From Methylobacterium platani (GTDB lineage: Bacteria; Pseudomonadota; Alphaproteobacteria; Rhizobiales; Beijerinckiaceae): a stretch of DNA of 64,000 bases. Location: positions 162,143 to 226,142 of the forward strand of contig NZ_LWHQ01000006.1 in the NCBI RefSeq assembly GCF_001653715.1, given 5' to 3'. Below the pieces are notes generated by a model, which saw nothing but the letters and a program-made list of their open reading frames with translations, was not told where the DNA came from and searched no databases. Positions within the stretch are counted from its first letter, which is position 1. Every line of letters starts with the position of its first letter. The translations under genes were made by a program, and so were the position numbers. Positions 53,882 to 61,947 of this stretch are shown here, in pieces.

Positions 53882-54985
53882 GTGAGGATCGTCGCCTTCA
53901 CGCATTCGCTGCGCTCGTGCTGGAACCACGGCAACGCCCATTTCCTGCGCGGCGTGCTGCGCGAGCTCCAGGCCCTCGGCCACACGGTCGCGGCCCACGA
54001 GCCGGCGGGCGCCTGGAGCGTCGAGAACCTGCTCGGCGATCACGGCGAGGCCGGCCTCGCCGCGTCCCTCGCGCCCTACCCCGAGCTGACGGCGACGGTC
54101 GACCCGCCGGGCTTCGGCGTGAGCGACGAGTCCTTGGACACGGCCCTCGACGGCGCCGACCTCGTGCTGGTGCACGAGTGGAACGACCCCGCCCTCGTCG
54201 CCCGCATCGGCGCGGCCCGGCGCGGCGGCGGCCGGTTCACGCTGCTGTTCCACGACACCCATCACCGGGCGGTGAGCGAGCCCGGCGCGATGCGCGCCTA
54301 CGACCTTTCGGGCTATGACGGCGTGCTGGCCTTCGGCGAGACGCTGGCCGAGGTCTATCGCGGCTGGGGCTGGGGCAGCTCGGTCTTCGTCTGGCACGAG
54401 GCGGCCGACATCCGCCTGTTCCACCCCCCGGCGACGGAAGGGCCCCGCGAGGGGCTGGTCTGGATCGGCAACTGGGGCGACGGCGAGCGCAGCGCCGAGC
54501 TGGAGCGGTTCCTGTTCGGGCCGGCCGGGCGCGCGGGTCTCCCCCTCGACGTCTGGGGCGTGCGCTACCCCGACGCGGCGCTGGCGACCCTGCGGCGCTT
54601 CGGTGCGCGCTATCGCGGCTGGCTGCCGAACGCCCGCGCCCCGGAGGTCTTCGCCCGCCACCTCGCCACCGTGCACGTGCCGCGGCGCTTCTACGTCGAG
54701 GCCCTGCCGGGCATCCCGACGATCCGGGTCTTCGAGGCGCTGGCCTGCGGCATCCCCCTGATCTCGGCGCCCTGGCGCGACAGCGAGGGCCTGTTCACGC
54801 CGGGCGACGACTTCCTGGTCGCCCCGGACGGCGCGGCGACGGAGCGCCACCTGCGCGACCTCGCACAGGACCCGGCCCTGCGCGCGGCCCTGGCGGAGCG
54901 GGGCCTGCGGACGATCCGGGCGCGGCACACCTGCGCCCACCGGGCGGCGGAGTTGCTGGCGGTGGCGGCCCGGCTGCGCGGCTGA
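53882..54985 (+). CDS. CgeB-like glycosyltransferase
   Basis: The 367-residue protein opens MRIVAFTHSLRSCWNHGNAH and has LVLVHEWNDPALVARIGAAR, GLVWIGNWGDGERSAELERF and the donor segment TIRVFEALACGIPLISAPWR, the CgeB-type C-terminal pattern. It is similar in plan to the transferase at 35713-36840. The GTG at 53882 with AGGGAGATCCCCGGC upstream is preferred; a GTG at 53864 overlapping the previous stop is possible and adds six residues. Last gene of the glycan cluster. Confidence 0.85.
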   Translation: MRIVAFTHSLRSCWNHGNAHFLRGVLRELQALGHTVAAHEPAGAWSVENLLGDHGEAGLAASLAPYPELTATVDPPGFGVSDESLDTALDGADLVLVHEWNDPALVARIGAARRGGGRFTLLFHDTHHRAVSEPGAMRAYDLSGYDGVLAFGETLAEVYRGWGWGSSVFVWHEAADIRLFHPPATEGPREGLVWIGNWGDGERSAELERFLFGPAGRAGLPLDVWGVRYPDAALATLRRFGARYRGWLPNARAPEVFARHLATVHVPRRFYVEALPGIPTIRVFEALACGIPLISAPWRDSEGLFTPGDDFLVAPDGAATERHLRDLAQDPALRAALAERGLRTIRARHTCAHRAAELLAVAARLRG

Positions 54986-55024
54986 GGCGCGGACCGGGTG
55001 CGGGGGTCGGTATCGCCCGCCGAT

Positions 55025-55564
55025 CTACGCCGGGCGGCCGGACCGCCGCGCCGGGCCGCGGAGGGCCTCGGTCGCCTCCCGCACGCTCGCCTCCGACGGC
55101 CGCGGCTTCGAGGGGATCCGGATGACCCGGTACTGCCCCGCGGCCAGGAGGGCGTCGCGCGCCCGGTCCTTGCGGGCGTCGTGGCTCGCATCGTCGAGCT
55201 CGATGACCGCCGCGACCTCGCCGGTCGCCGGGTCGATCGCGACGTAATCCACGATCTTCTGGCCGAACAGGTTGCGGGTCCGCCAGAACTCCTTGCGGCT
55301 GAGACCCCGTCGCGGCGTCAGGAGCGCGCCCATCGAGACCTGGCAGGACACGTGATGCGCCGGCAGCGCGCGGCGCAGGAGGTCGAGGACATCGATCTCG
55401 GCCCGCGTCAGGAACGGCTTGCGCTCGATCCTGGCGGCGGCCCGGCCGCGCAGGACGATCGCCAGGGCGGCGAGGCCGAGGAGGAGCAGGCCCGCGGCGA
55501 GCAGGCCGGGCAAGCCCGGCTCCGTGGGAAGAAGCGAGGGCAGCGCGATCTCGGACCTGTTCAC
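55025..55564 (-). CDS. DUF2726-domain protein with N-terminal membrane anchor
   Basis: A 179-residue protein with one membrane helix (LLAAGLLLLGLAALAIVLRG near 20-39) and a DUF2726 domain: KPFLTRAEIDVLDLLRRALP, RNLFGQKIVDYVAIDPATGE, AAVIELDDASHDARKDRARD, YRVIRIPSKPR. The domain resembles the restriction-endonuclease-like fold (Asp in VDYVAID, Glu-x-Asp in IELDD), so a nuclease role is possible but unproven. It converges with the glycan cluster, 39 bp away. Confidence 0.82.
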   Translation of the reverse strand: MNRSEIALPSLLPTEPGLPGLLAAGLLLLGLAALAIVLRGRAAARIERKPFLTRAEIDVLDLLRRALPAHHVSCQVSMGALLTPRRGLSRKEFWRTRNLFGQKIVDYVAIDPATGEVAAVIELDDASHDARKDRARDALLAAGQYRVIRIPSKPRPSEASVREATEALRGPARRSGRPA

Positions 55565-55622
55565 GGGAGGATCGCGGCGCGCCCGCCGGGACCGCGCCCC
55601 GCCGGCGGCTCGCCCGCGCGGA

Positions 55623-56003
55623 TCAGCGCGCCGCCAGCGCCCCGGCGCCGCGCAGGGTGCGGGTCACGGTGGCGCGCATGTCGGCGAGGGTGAAGGGCTT
55701 CGTCAGCACGTCGGCCACGATGGCGTCGAGCCCGCGGGCGCGCTCGCGCTGGTCGGCGAAGCCGGTCATCAGCAGGATCGTCAGGTCGGGATAGTCGCGC
55801 TTGGCCGCGAGCGCGAGGGCGATGCCGTCCATCAGCGGCATGCGGATGTCGGTCAGCATCAGGTCGAAGGCGGTCTCGGCCAGCCGGTCGAGGCCGTCGC
55901 TGCCGTCGACCGCCGTCACGACCGTGTGCCCGTCCATCTCCAGCCCGCGCTTCAGAAAGCCGCGGATCGGTTCCTCGTCGTCGACCAGCAGGATGCGCGC
56001 CAT
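55623..56003 (-). CDS. Single-domain response regulator, CpdR-like
   Basis: The 126-residue protein is a stand-alone receiver: MARILLVDDEEPIRGFLKRG, phosphoacceptor Asp52 in LMLTDIRMPLMDGIALAL, LLMTGFADQRERARGLDAIV and the conserved Lys in VLTKPFTLADM. It has no output domain. Length and sequence resemble CpdR, the alphaproteobacterial receiver that controls ClpXP localisation and cell-cycle proteolysis. No histidine kinase gene is adjacent. The start at 56003 opens right at the first strand. Confidence 0.88.
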   Translation of the reverse strand: MARILLVDDEEPIRGFLKRGLEMDGHTVVTAVDGSDGLDRLAETAFDLMLTDIRMPLMDGIALALAAKRDYPDLTILLMTGFADQRERARGLDAIVADVLTKPFTLADMRATVTRTLRGAGALAAR

Positions 56004-56176
56004 GTCCTCTCGTCTCTCAGGGGCCCGACGCCGCGGACACGGGAAGTGTGATCGGCTGCGCGGCCAGGGGTCAAGCCGCCGCGCCGGCCGAGGTTCCGCT
56101 TTCGCGGGCCGCACCGGCGGATCGGCCGGGCGGCGTTGCAAACGCGCACCGCTTCAGGGCCTCTGGCGGCGGCCGG

Positions 56177-56746
56177 TCAGCCCTTGTCGAACAGATCCGG
56201 GTCGCCGTCGCCGTAATCGACGAGGCCGACATAGGGCAGCTGCCGGAAGGCGTGGGCCACGTCCATGCCGTAGCCGACCACGAACACGTCCGGGCAGGTG
56301 AAGCCGACATAGTCGGCGTCCATCGTCACCGCGCGCTTGCCGGGCTTCTCCAGCAGCACGGTGGTGAGCACGCGCCGCGCGCCGCGGGCCATCAGCAGAT
56401 CCTTGGCGTAGACGAGGGTGCGGCCGGATTCGAGGATGTCGTCGATGAGCAGTACGTCGCGCCCGCGCACCTCGCTCTCGACGTCGCGCAGGATCGCGAC
56501 CTGGCCCGAGGACACGGTGGCGGCGCGGTAGCTCGACAGATGGATGAACTCGACCTGCGGCGCCAGCCCGGCCCGGTGCAGGGCGCGGATCAGGTCGGCG
56601 GCGAACATGAAGCTGCCCTTGAGCACCGCCACCACCAGCAGGTTCTGCAGCGGCTGGTCGGCGATGGCGCGGGCGATCTCCTCGTTGCGCTGCGCGATGG
56701 CGGTTTCGTCGAAGAGGACGCGGACGCGGGGCAGGGGCGGATTCAT
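56177..56746 (-). CDS. hpt: Hypoxanthine phosphoribosyltransferase
   Basis: A 189-residue purine-salvage enzyme that joins hypoxanthine or guanine to PRPP. It has LLVVAVLKGSFMFAADLIRA (pyrophosphate loop region), the PRPP motif VLLIDDILESGRTLVYAKDL, and the C-terminal PDVFVVGYGMDVAHAFRQLP typical of Hpt. The ATG at 56746 overlaps the stop of the upstream zinc-ribbon gene by four bases (ATGA), so the two are coupled. Confidence 0.94.
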   Translation of the reverse strand: MNPPLPRVRVLFDETAIAQRNEEIARAIADQPLQNLLVVAVLKGSFMFAADLIRALHRAGLAPQVEFIHLSSYRAATVSSGQVAILRDVESEVRGRDVLLIDDILESGRTLVYAKDLLMARGARRVLTTVLLEKPGKRAVTMDADYVGFTCPDVFVVGYGMDVAHAFRQLPYVGLVDYGDGDPDLFDKG

Positions 56747-57504
56747 CGATCTCGGTCTTTGGGGTTCGCGGAGGCGTTCGCCGGAGCCTTCAGGCTGACG
56801 GCAGAATCGCCGCTGTCAACCGCGGCAAAGCGGACCAGCACCTGCCGGCCCTTGGCGGAAGCCCCCGGCAGCTCGGCCCGGAAGCGGGCGGATTCCTCCG
56901 GCTCGAGCCGCTCGCGCGGCGCCTCGGCGCTCCAGCGATAGACGACCCCGCCGTGCTCGTCGCGCAGCTCGAGGCTGAGCGGCGGCACCGGCACGGCGTG
57001 GCCCGACGCGCTCACCACGTCGCCCTCGACGACGAGGCGGCCGCCGCCCGCGGCGTCCGGCACCTGGTAGGCGGCGACGTCCCGGAAGGCGAGGCCGCGC
57101 AGGTTCACCGGCAGGCCGATCGCGGCGTAGAGCCTCGCGGTGCGCGGCACCGCATGGACGAGCCCGGCGCGGCCCGCCGGCAGCAGCGCGGCCGCTGCCA
57201 CCCCGCAGGCCGCCAGGGCGGACGCGGCGACGGCGAGCCGCCGCCGCCCGGTCCCGGCGCGCGCCTTGCCCGCGCGGGGGCCGGCGCGGCGCGGCGCGGC
57301 GGGGGCCTTCTGATCGGACGAGGTCCCGGCGGCGGTGAACACCGCCTCCCCCGGCGGCGCGAGCGCGGCCTCCGGCTCGGGCGGCGGAGCCGCGACGAAC
57401 CACGGCTCGCGGCAGGCCGCGCAGCGCACGGTGCGCCCGGCAGGGCCGATCTTGGCGGCATCGAGCGTATATTCGCTTGCGCAGGCGGGGCAGACGATCA
57501 GCAT
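56743..57504 (-). CDS. MJ0042-type zinc-ribbon / DUF3426 membrane protein
   Basis: The 253-residue protein has an N-terminal zinc ribbon (Cys5-x2-Cys8 and Cys28-x2-Cys31: VCPACASEYTL, VRCAACREPWF), an Ala/Pro/Arg-rich linker, one membrane helix near 88-108 (LAVAASALAACGVAAAALLP) and a periplasmic DUF3426-like beta domain (VNLRGLAFRDVAAYQVPDAA, LVVEGDVVSASGHAVPVPPL). Its role is unknown; it is regularly found beside ftsE in alphaproteobacteria, as here, divergently. Hpt follows with a four-base overlap. Confidence 0.88.
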   Translation of the reverse strand: MLIVCPACASEYTLDAAKIGPAGRTVRCAACREPWFVAAPPPEPEAALAPPGEAVFTAAGTSSDQKAPAAPRRAGPRAGKARAGTGRRRLAVAASALAACGVAAAALLPAGRAGLVHAVPRTARLYAAIGLPVNLRGLAFRDVAAYQVPDAAGGGRLVVEGDVVSASGHAVPVPPLSLELRDEHGGVVYRWSAEAPRERLEPEESARFRAELPGASAKGRQVLVRFAAVDSGDSAVSLKAPANASANPKDRDR

Positions 57505-57644
57505 GGCGAATCAGTCGGGCGCGGCATCGGGGCCGGACCACGACTCCTCCCGCGTCAGCCTTAATGCATGGTAAAGCGGCGCGGATCGCGTGAGGATCGG
57601 CCGCCGGGCCGCCCCTCGCGGCGAGGGACCCTCAGGGAGACCGG

Positions 57645-58364
57645 ATGGACGCGAGAACGGACCGGGGGACCGGAAGCAGCCTGCTCGGCGGGATGGACGA
57701 GCCGGTGGTCCGGTTCGAGAACGTGGGGATGCGCTACGGGGTCGGCCAGGAGGTCCTGAGCGACATCAGCTTCACCATCGCGCCGCACTCGTTCCAGTTC
57801 CTCACCGGCCCCTCGGGTGCCGGCAAGACGACGCTGCTGCGCCTCATCCTGCTCTCGGTGCGGCCGAGCCGGGGCCTCGTCTCGGTGTTCGGCGAGGAGG
57901 TGAGCGGCATCTCGAGCGACGCGCTGACCTCCCTGCGCCGGCGCATGGGCGTGGTGTTCCAGGATTTCCGCCTGCTCGACCACCTCACCACCTACGAGAA
58001 CGTCGCCCTGCCGCTGCGCGTCCAGGGCCGGGCCGAGACGAGCTACCGGGCCGAGGTGGTGGAGCTGCTGCGCTGGGTGGGCCTCGGCGAGCGCATGCAC
58101 GTGCTGCCGCCGCTCCTGTCCGGCGGCGAGAAGCAGCGCGCGGCGATCGCCCGGGCGCTGATCGCCCGGCCGGAGCTGCTGCTCGCCGACGAGCCGACCG
58201 GCAACGTCGACCCCCAGCTCGGCCGGCGGCTGCTGCGCCTGTTCGTCGAGCTCAACCGCCTCGGCACCTCGGTGCTGATCGCCACCCACGACTTCGCCCT
58301 GATGGACCTCGTCGACGCGCGCCGCTTCGTGCTCGGCAACAACCGCCTGCGGATCGAGGGATGA
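57645..58364 (+). CDS. ftsE: Cell-division ATP-binding protein FtsE
   Basis: FtsE is the ATPase of the FtsEX complex that controls septal peptidoglycan hydrolases. The 239-residue protein has Walker A GPSGAGKT at 55-62, the signature LLSGGEKQRAAIARALIARP, Walker B LLLADEPTGNVDPQ and the switch ATHDFALM. The ATG at 57645 gives a 16-residue leader before MDEPVVRFENVGMR; an internal Met (57693) could be the true start. The stop overlaps the ftsX ATG. Confidence 0.94.
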   Translation: MDARTDRGTGSSLLGGMDEPVVRFENVGMRYGVGQEVLSDISFTIAPHSFQFLTGPSGAGKTTLLRLILLSVRPSRGLVSVFGEEVSGISSDALTSLRRRMGVVFQDFRLLDHLTTYENVALPLRVQGRAETSYRAEVVELLRWVGLGERMHVLPPLLSGGEKQRAAIARALIARPELLLADEPTGNVDPQLGRRLLRLFVELNRLGTSVLIATHDFALMDLVDARRFVLGNNRLRIEG

Positions 58365-59338
58365 GCCGCGGGGAGACGCACATGTCCGACGGGGCCACCC
58401 TGGAGCGGGCGGCGCGGCGCGAGGCGCCGGCCGCCGACCTGCCGCCGACCCTGCGCCGCAACGCCGCCCTGGTGCCGACCGACACCAGCGCGGGCCGGGC
58501 GCTCGCCGCGGTGATCGCGATCCTGACCTTCCTCGCCGCCCTCTGCGCCGGCGGCGCCGAGATCGTCGCCTCGAGCGCGGCGCAGTGGCAGGGCTCGGTG
58601 GCCCAGGAGGTGACGATCCAGATCCGCCCCGGGCCGGGCCGGGACACCGAGGCCGACGTCGCCAAGGCGGCGGCCCTGGCCGCCGCCACGCCCGGCATCG
58701 CGGCGACGCGGCCCTTCACCAAGGCGGAATCCGAGCGCCTGCTCGAACCCTGGCTCGGCAGCGGCCTCGATCTCGGCGACCTGCCGGTGCCGCGCCTGAT
58801 CACGGTGCGGCTCTCCGGCACGCCGGATCTCGGCGCCTTGCGCCAGCGCCTCGCCGAGGCCCTGCCCGGCGTCGCCAGCCTCGACGACCACGCCCTGTGG
58901 CTGTCGCGGCTCTCGACCATGGCCAACACCGTGGTCGGCGTCGGCGTCGCGGTGGTCGGCCTCGTGCTGCTCGCCACCGGGCTCGCCGTCACCTTCGCGA
59001 CCCGCGGCGCCATGGCGGGCAACCGCGAGGTGGTCGAGGTACTGCACTTCGTCGGCGCCGACGCCGACTTCATCGCCCGCGAGTTCCAGCGCCGCTTCTT
59101 CCGCCTCGGCCTGCGCGGCGGGGCGATCGGGGCGGTGGCGGCGCTCGCGGTGATCGGTGCCGGCGGGGCGCTCGCCCGGCTGTGGCGCGCGGGACCTGCC
59201 GGCGACGAGATCGAGGCGCTGTTCGGCGGCTTCGCCATCGGCTGGCGCGGCTATGCCAGCGTGGTGCTGATCGGGGTGATCGCCTCGGTCGTCACCGCGG
59301 TGGTCTCGCGGCTCACCGTGCGGCGCTTCCTCGACTGA
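58361..59338 (+). CDS. ftsX: Cell-division permease-like protein FtsX
   Basis: A 325-residue membrane partner of FtsE with four helices: one near 45-65 (ALAAVIAILTFLAALCAGGA), a periplasmic loop (VAQEVTIQIRPGPGRDTEAD), and three in the last third (VVGVGVAVVGLVLLATGLAV and following). It passes the ATPase signal to periplasmic amidase activators. The ATG at 58361 overlaps the ftsE stop (ATGA); a second Met seven residues on is possible. Confidence 0.93.
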   Translation: MSRGETHMSDGATLERAARREAPAADLPPTLRRNAALVPTDTSAGRALAAVIAILTFLAALCAGGAEIVASSAAQWQGSVAQEVTIQIRPGPGRDTEADVAKAAALAAATPGIAATRPFTKAESERLLEPWLGSGLDLGDLPVPRLITVRLSGTPDLGALRQRLAEALPGVASLDDHALWLSRLSTMANTVVGVGVAVVGLVLLATGLAVTFATRGAMAGNREVVEVLHFVGADADFIAREFQRRFFRLGLRGGAIGAVAALAVIGAGGALARLWRAGPAGDEIEALFGGFAIGWRGYASVVLIGVIASVVTAVVSRLTVRRFLD

Positions 59339-59480
59339 CGCCAGCCTGACGCCAGGGTGGTTCCCTAGCGTGCGGCGTGCCCGCTCTTCACAGGGCGGGC
59401 CGCCGGCCGTGAACGAATCGGCCTCCGGGGCGGTTGCCTCTCGGCCGCCGCAATCGGCACTATGCTCGACCACAGGTGAG

Positions 59481-60260
59481 ATGACCTCGCGGATGCAGCG
59501 CCGAATGACAACGCGAACCGGCGACGTGGTGGGATGGTCCTGGTCGGGCGAAGGTCCAGAGGGCCCGCCCCCGGCCGGGCGCCGCTGGAGCCTGCGCCGC
59601 CGCCTGGCGGCCGGCCTCGCCGCGGCGGGCCTCGCCGCCGGCCTCGCCCTCGGCCTCGGGTTCCTCGCCTTCGTGTCGGGCCTCGCCCGGGCGGAGCGGC
59701 TGCCGCTCGGGCCCTCCGACGGCATCGTCGCGCTCACCGGCGGGGCCCAGCGCATCGAGGACGCGATGGACCTGCTCGCCGGCGGCTACGGCCGGCGCCT
59801 GCTCATCACCGGGGTCAACGAGCGCACCAGCCGCGAGGAGATCGCCCGGCTCAACCCGGGCCAGCAGCACCTGATCGCCTGCTGCGTCGACCTCGACTAC
59901 CGCGCCCGCAACACGATCGGCAACGCCATCGAGATCCGGCGCTGGATGCGCGAGAACGGCTTCCGGAGCGTCGCGGTGGTGACCTCGAACTACCACATGC
60001 CGCGCACGCTGGTGGAGCTCGACCACGCGCTGGCCGACGGCCACCGGGTCGTGCCGCACCCGGTCGTCCCGGAGGGGATCGACCCGGACCAGTGGTGGCG
60101 CCACCCGGCCTCGGCCCGGCTGCTGGCCTCCGAATACGCGAAGTTCCTGGTCGCCTGGATCCGCACCCGGTTCGAGACCGATCCCGAGCATTCGAGCGCG
60201 GCGGTGCTGGTCAGCCGCGGCCACCCGGTGAAGATGGTGGCCGAGCCGCTGGTGCGGTGA
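59481..60260 (+). CDS. YdcF/SanA-family (DUF218) protein
   Basis: The 259-residue protein has one N-terminal membrane helix (LAAAGLAAGLALGLGFLAFV) and a DUF218 domain: SDGIVALTGGAQRIEDAMDL, YGRRLLITGVNERTSREEI, DYRARNTIGNAIEIRRWMRE, VAVVTSNYHMPRTLVELDHA. The family is linked to cell-envelope integrity and vancomycin sensitivity, with unknown chemistry. Location directly after ftsEX is conserved in alphaproteobacteria. Several Met codons (59481, 59493, 59505) are possible starts. Confidence 0.87.
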   Translation: MTSRMQRRMTTRTGDVVGWSWSGEGPEGPPPAGRRWSLRRRLAAGLAAAGLAAGLALGLGFLAFVSGLARAERLPLGPSDGIVALTGGAQRIEDAMDLLAGGYGRRLLITGVNERTSREEIARLNPGQQHLIACCVDLDYRARNTIGNAIEIRRWMRENGFRSVAVVTSNYHMPRTLVELDHALADGHRVVPHPVVPEGIDPDQWWRHPASARLLASEYAKFLVAWIRTRFETDPEHSSAAVLVSRGHPVKMVAEPLVR

Positions 60261-60279
60261 CGGGCGGCCTCATGCCGGC

Positions 60280-60594
60280 TCACCGTCCCTTGCAGCGCGT
60301 CCGCAGCAGCTCCGAGAATTCCTTCTCCGAGCCCTGGACCTGGGCCAGGCGCTCGCTGCGCTCCGATCCCGACAGGCAGCGGCCGTAGACGGTGGCGGCG
60401 CGGCGCATCGTGTCGACGTGCTGGCGCCAGCCGCGGCAGCGGTCGGCGTCGCTGTCGCCGAGGGTCTCGAGACGCTCGATCGCCATCTTCTGCGAGGATT
60501 GCGCCACCAGGAGGTCGCGGGCGCAGGTGCCGTCCGCGCGGGCGGAGCCGGCCGCGGCGACGAGAACGGCCGCCGCGAGAAGGGAGGTTCGCAT
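60280..60594 (-). CDS. Small exported protein of unknown function
   Basis: A 104-residue protein with a clear signal peptide (MRTSLLAAAVLVAAAGSARA, cut before DGTCARDL). The mature part is helical and charged, with three Cys (GTCARDLLVAQ, DADRCRGWRQHVDT, VYGRCLSGSERSERL) and one near the C-terminus, which could form disulfides. No family recognised. The ATG at 60594 follows GGAGGTTCGC on the complementary reading; a GTG six bases upstream is also in frame. Confidence 0.7.
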   Translation of the reverse strand: MRTSLLAAAVLVAAAGSARADGTCARDLLVAQSSQKMAIERLETLGDSDADRCRGWRQHVDTMRRAATVYGRCLSGSERSERLAQVQGSEKEFSELLRTRCKGR

Positions 60595-60612
60595 CGTCAC
60601 GCCGGCTCGAGG

Positions 60613-61077
60613 TCAGGCCGCCTGGGCGGGGGATTGGGTCAGGAGGGCGTAGAGCGCGTCGGCGTCGCGGGCGGCGCGGATGCGGTCGATGATGCCGGGC
60701 TCGCGCAGGACGCGGGCAACCCGGGCCAGCGCCTTCAGGTGGTCGGCGCCGGCGCCCTCGGGGGCGAGCAGCAGGAAGGCGATGTCGACCGGCTGGCCGT
60801 CGAGGGCCTCGAAATCGATCGGGCGCTCGAGGCGGGCCATCAGGCCGAACAGCGTGTCGAGCCCCGGCAGCTTGCCGTGCGGGATCGCCACGCCCTCGCC
60901 GATGCCGGTCGAGCCGAGGCGCTCGCGCTGCAGCAGCGTCTCGAAGATCTCGCGCTCGTCGAGGCCCGGCAGGTGGCGGGCCGCCTGGGCGGCCAGCTCC
61001 TGCAGAACCTGTTTCTTCCCCTGCGCGCGCAGCGCCGGGAGGACCGCCTCCGGCTTCAGGAATTCCAGCAATGGCAT
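60613..61077 (-). CDS. ptsN: Nitrogen-regulatory PTS component IIA (PtsN)
   Basis: The 154-residue protein is a PTS EIIA of the fructose/mannitol type with the phosphorylated His67 in GEGVAIPHGKLPG, preceded by LLQRERLGSTGIG and followed by PVDIAFLLLAPEGAGADHLK. PtsN takes phosphate from the Nitrogen PTS (EINtr, NPr) and regulates potassium transport and nitrogen/carbon balance. It is the third gene of a rpoN-hpf-ptsN set, a common arrangement. The start at 61077 opens MPLLEFLKPEAVL. Confidence 0.93.
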   Translation of the reverse strand: MPLLEFLKPEAVLPALRAQGKKQVLQELAAQAARHLPGLDEREIFETLLQRERLGSTGIGEGVAIPHGKLPGLDTLFGLMARLERPIDFEALDGQPVDIAFLLLAPEGAGADHLKALARVARVLREPGIIDRIRAARDADALYALLTQSPAQAA

Positions 61078-61167
61078 CGAAGACCGCTGCCTCATCGGCG
61101 GGAAGCGCGCCCGCGCCACCCGCTCATTTCCAGGACCGGAGGCCTTCCGGGAGCGGGATGAACCCGC

Positions 61168-61779
61168 TCACGGAGTGCCGCGTTCCGGCGGATCGATCCA
61201 GCCGATCGCGCCGTCGCCCCGACGATATACGACGTTGACCCGCTCGGTGCCAGCGTGAACGAAGACGAGGACGGGGACACCGGTGAGATCGAGCTCGACC
61301 ACCGCCTCGCTCACCGTGCGCCGGTGCAGGGTGCGGGTGCTCTCGGCGATGATCGGCGGGTGCTCGCCGGTATCCTCCTCGGGCGCCTCGAACACCGAAT
61401 AGGCCGCCTCCATCACGGCGTCGCGGCCCGGCAGGCTCCCCGGCAGCGCGCCGTCGAGGGCCGCGTCCTTGGCGTGGCCGTTCGGGTGGGCCTTGAGGCG
61501 GTGCTTGTAGCGGCGCAGGCGCTTCTCGATCCGCTCGGCGGTCTGGTCGAAGCTCGCATGGGCGTCGTGGGCGTTGCCCGACGCCTCCAGGGTGATGCCC
61601 GAGGGCAGGTGCAGCACGCAATCGGTGCGGTAGGCGCCGCCGTCCCGCGCGACCGTGACGTGGCCGTGGTAGGCGCCGTCGAAGTACTTGGCGAGGGCGG
61701 CCGAGATCCGCTCCTCCACCCGTGTCCTCAGGGCTTCCCCCAGATCCACGCCACGACCTGACACGCGCAACGATGCCAT
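61168..61779 (-). CDS. hpf: Ribosome hibernation promoting factor, long form
   Basis: A 203-residue long Hpf. The N-terminal ribosome-binding domain (LRVSGRGVDLGEALRTRVEE, KYFDGAYHGHVTVARDGGAY, IEKRLRRYKHRLKAH) is followed by a linker and the C-terminal dimerisation domain (AVVELDLTGVPVLVFVHAGT, RVNVVYRRGDGAIGWIDPP). It dimerises inactive ribosomes in stationary phase. It lies between rpoN and ptsN on the same strand. Confidence 0.94.
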   Translation of the reverse strand: MASLRVSGRGVDLGEALRTRVEERISAALAKYFDGAYHGHVTVARDGGAYRTDCVLHLPSGITLEASGNAHDAHASFDQTAERIEKRLRRYKHRLKAHPNGHAKDAALDGALPGSLPGRDAVMEAAYSVFEAPEEDTGEHPPIIAESTRTLHRRTVSEAVVELDLTGVPVLVFVHAGTERVNVVYRRGDGAIGWIDPPERGTP

Positions 61780-61947
61780 CGGCTCCCTCCGGTTTCGTCG
61801 TTCGTCGGCCCGCGCCCCGGGGGACGTCTCCGGCGCGAGGGCCCACGCTCAAGAGCTAGGAACGCCCGGACGCGAAGTCAACGAAGCCGGCTCAGCGGCG
61901 GCAGGGGCCTTTTTGGCAGGGCCGCCATCCGCGCGGCGCCGTCCTCC

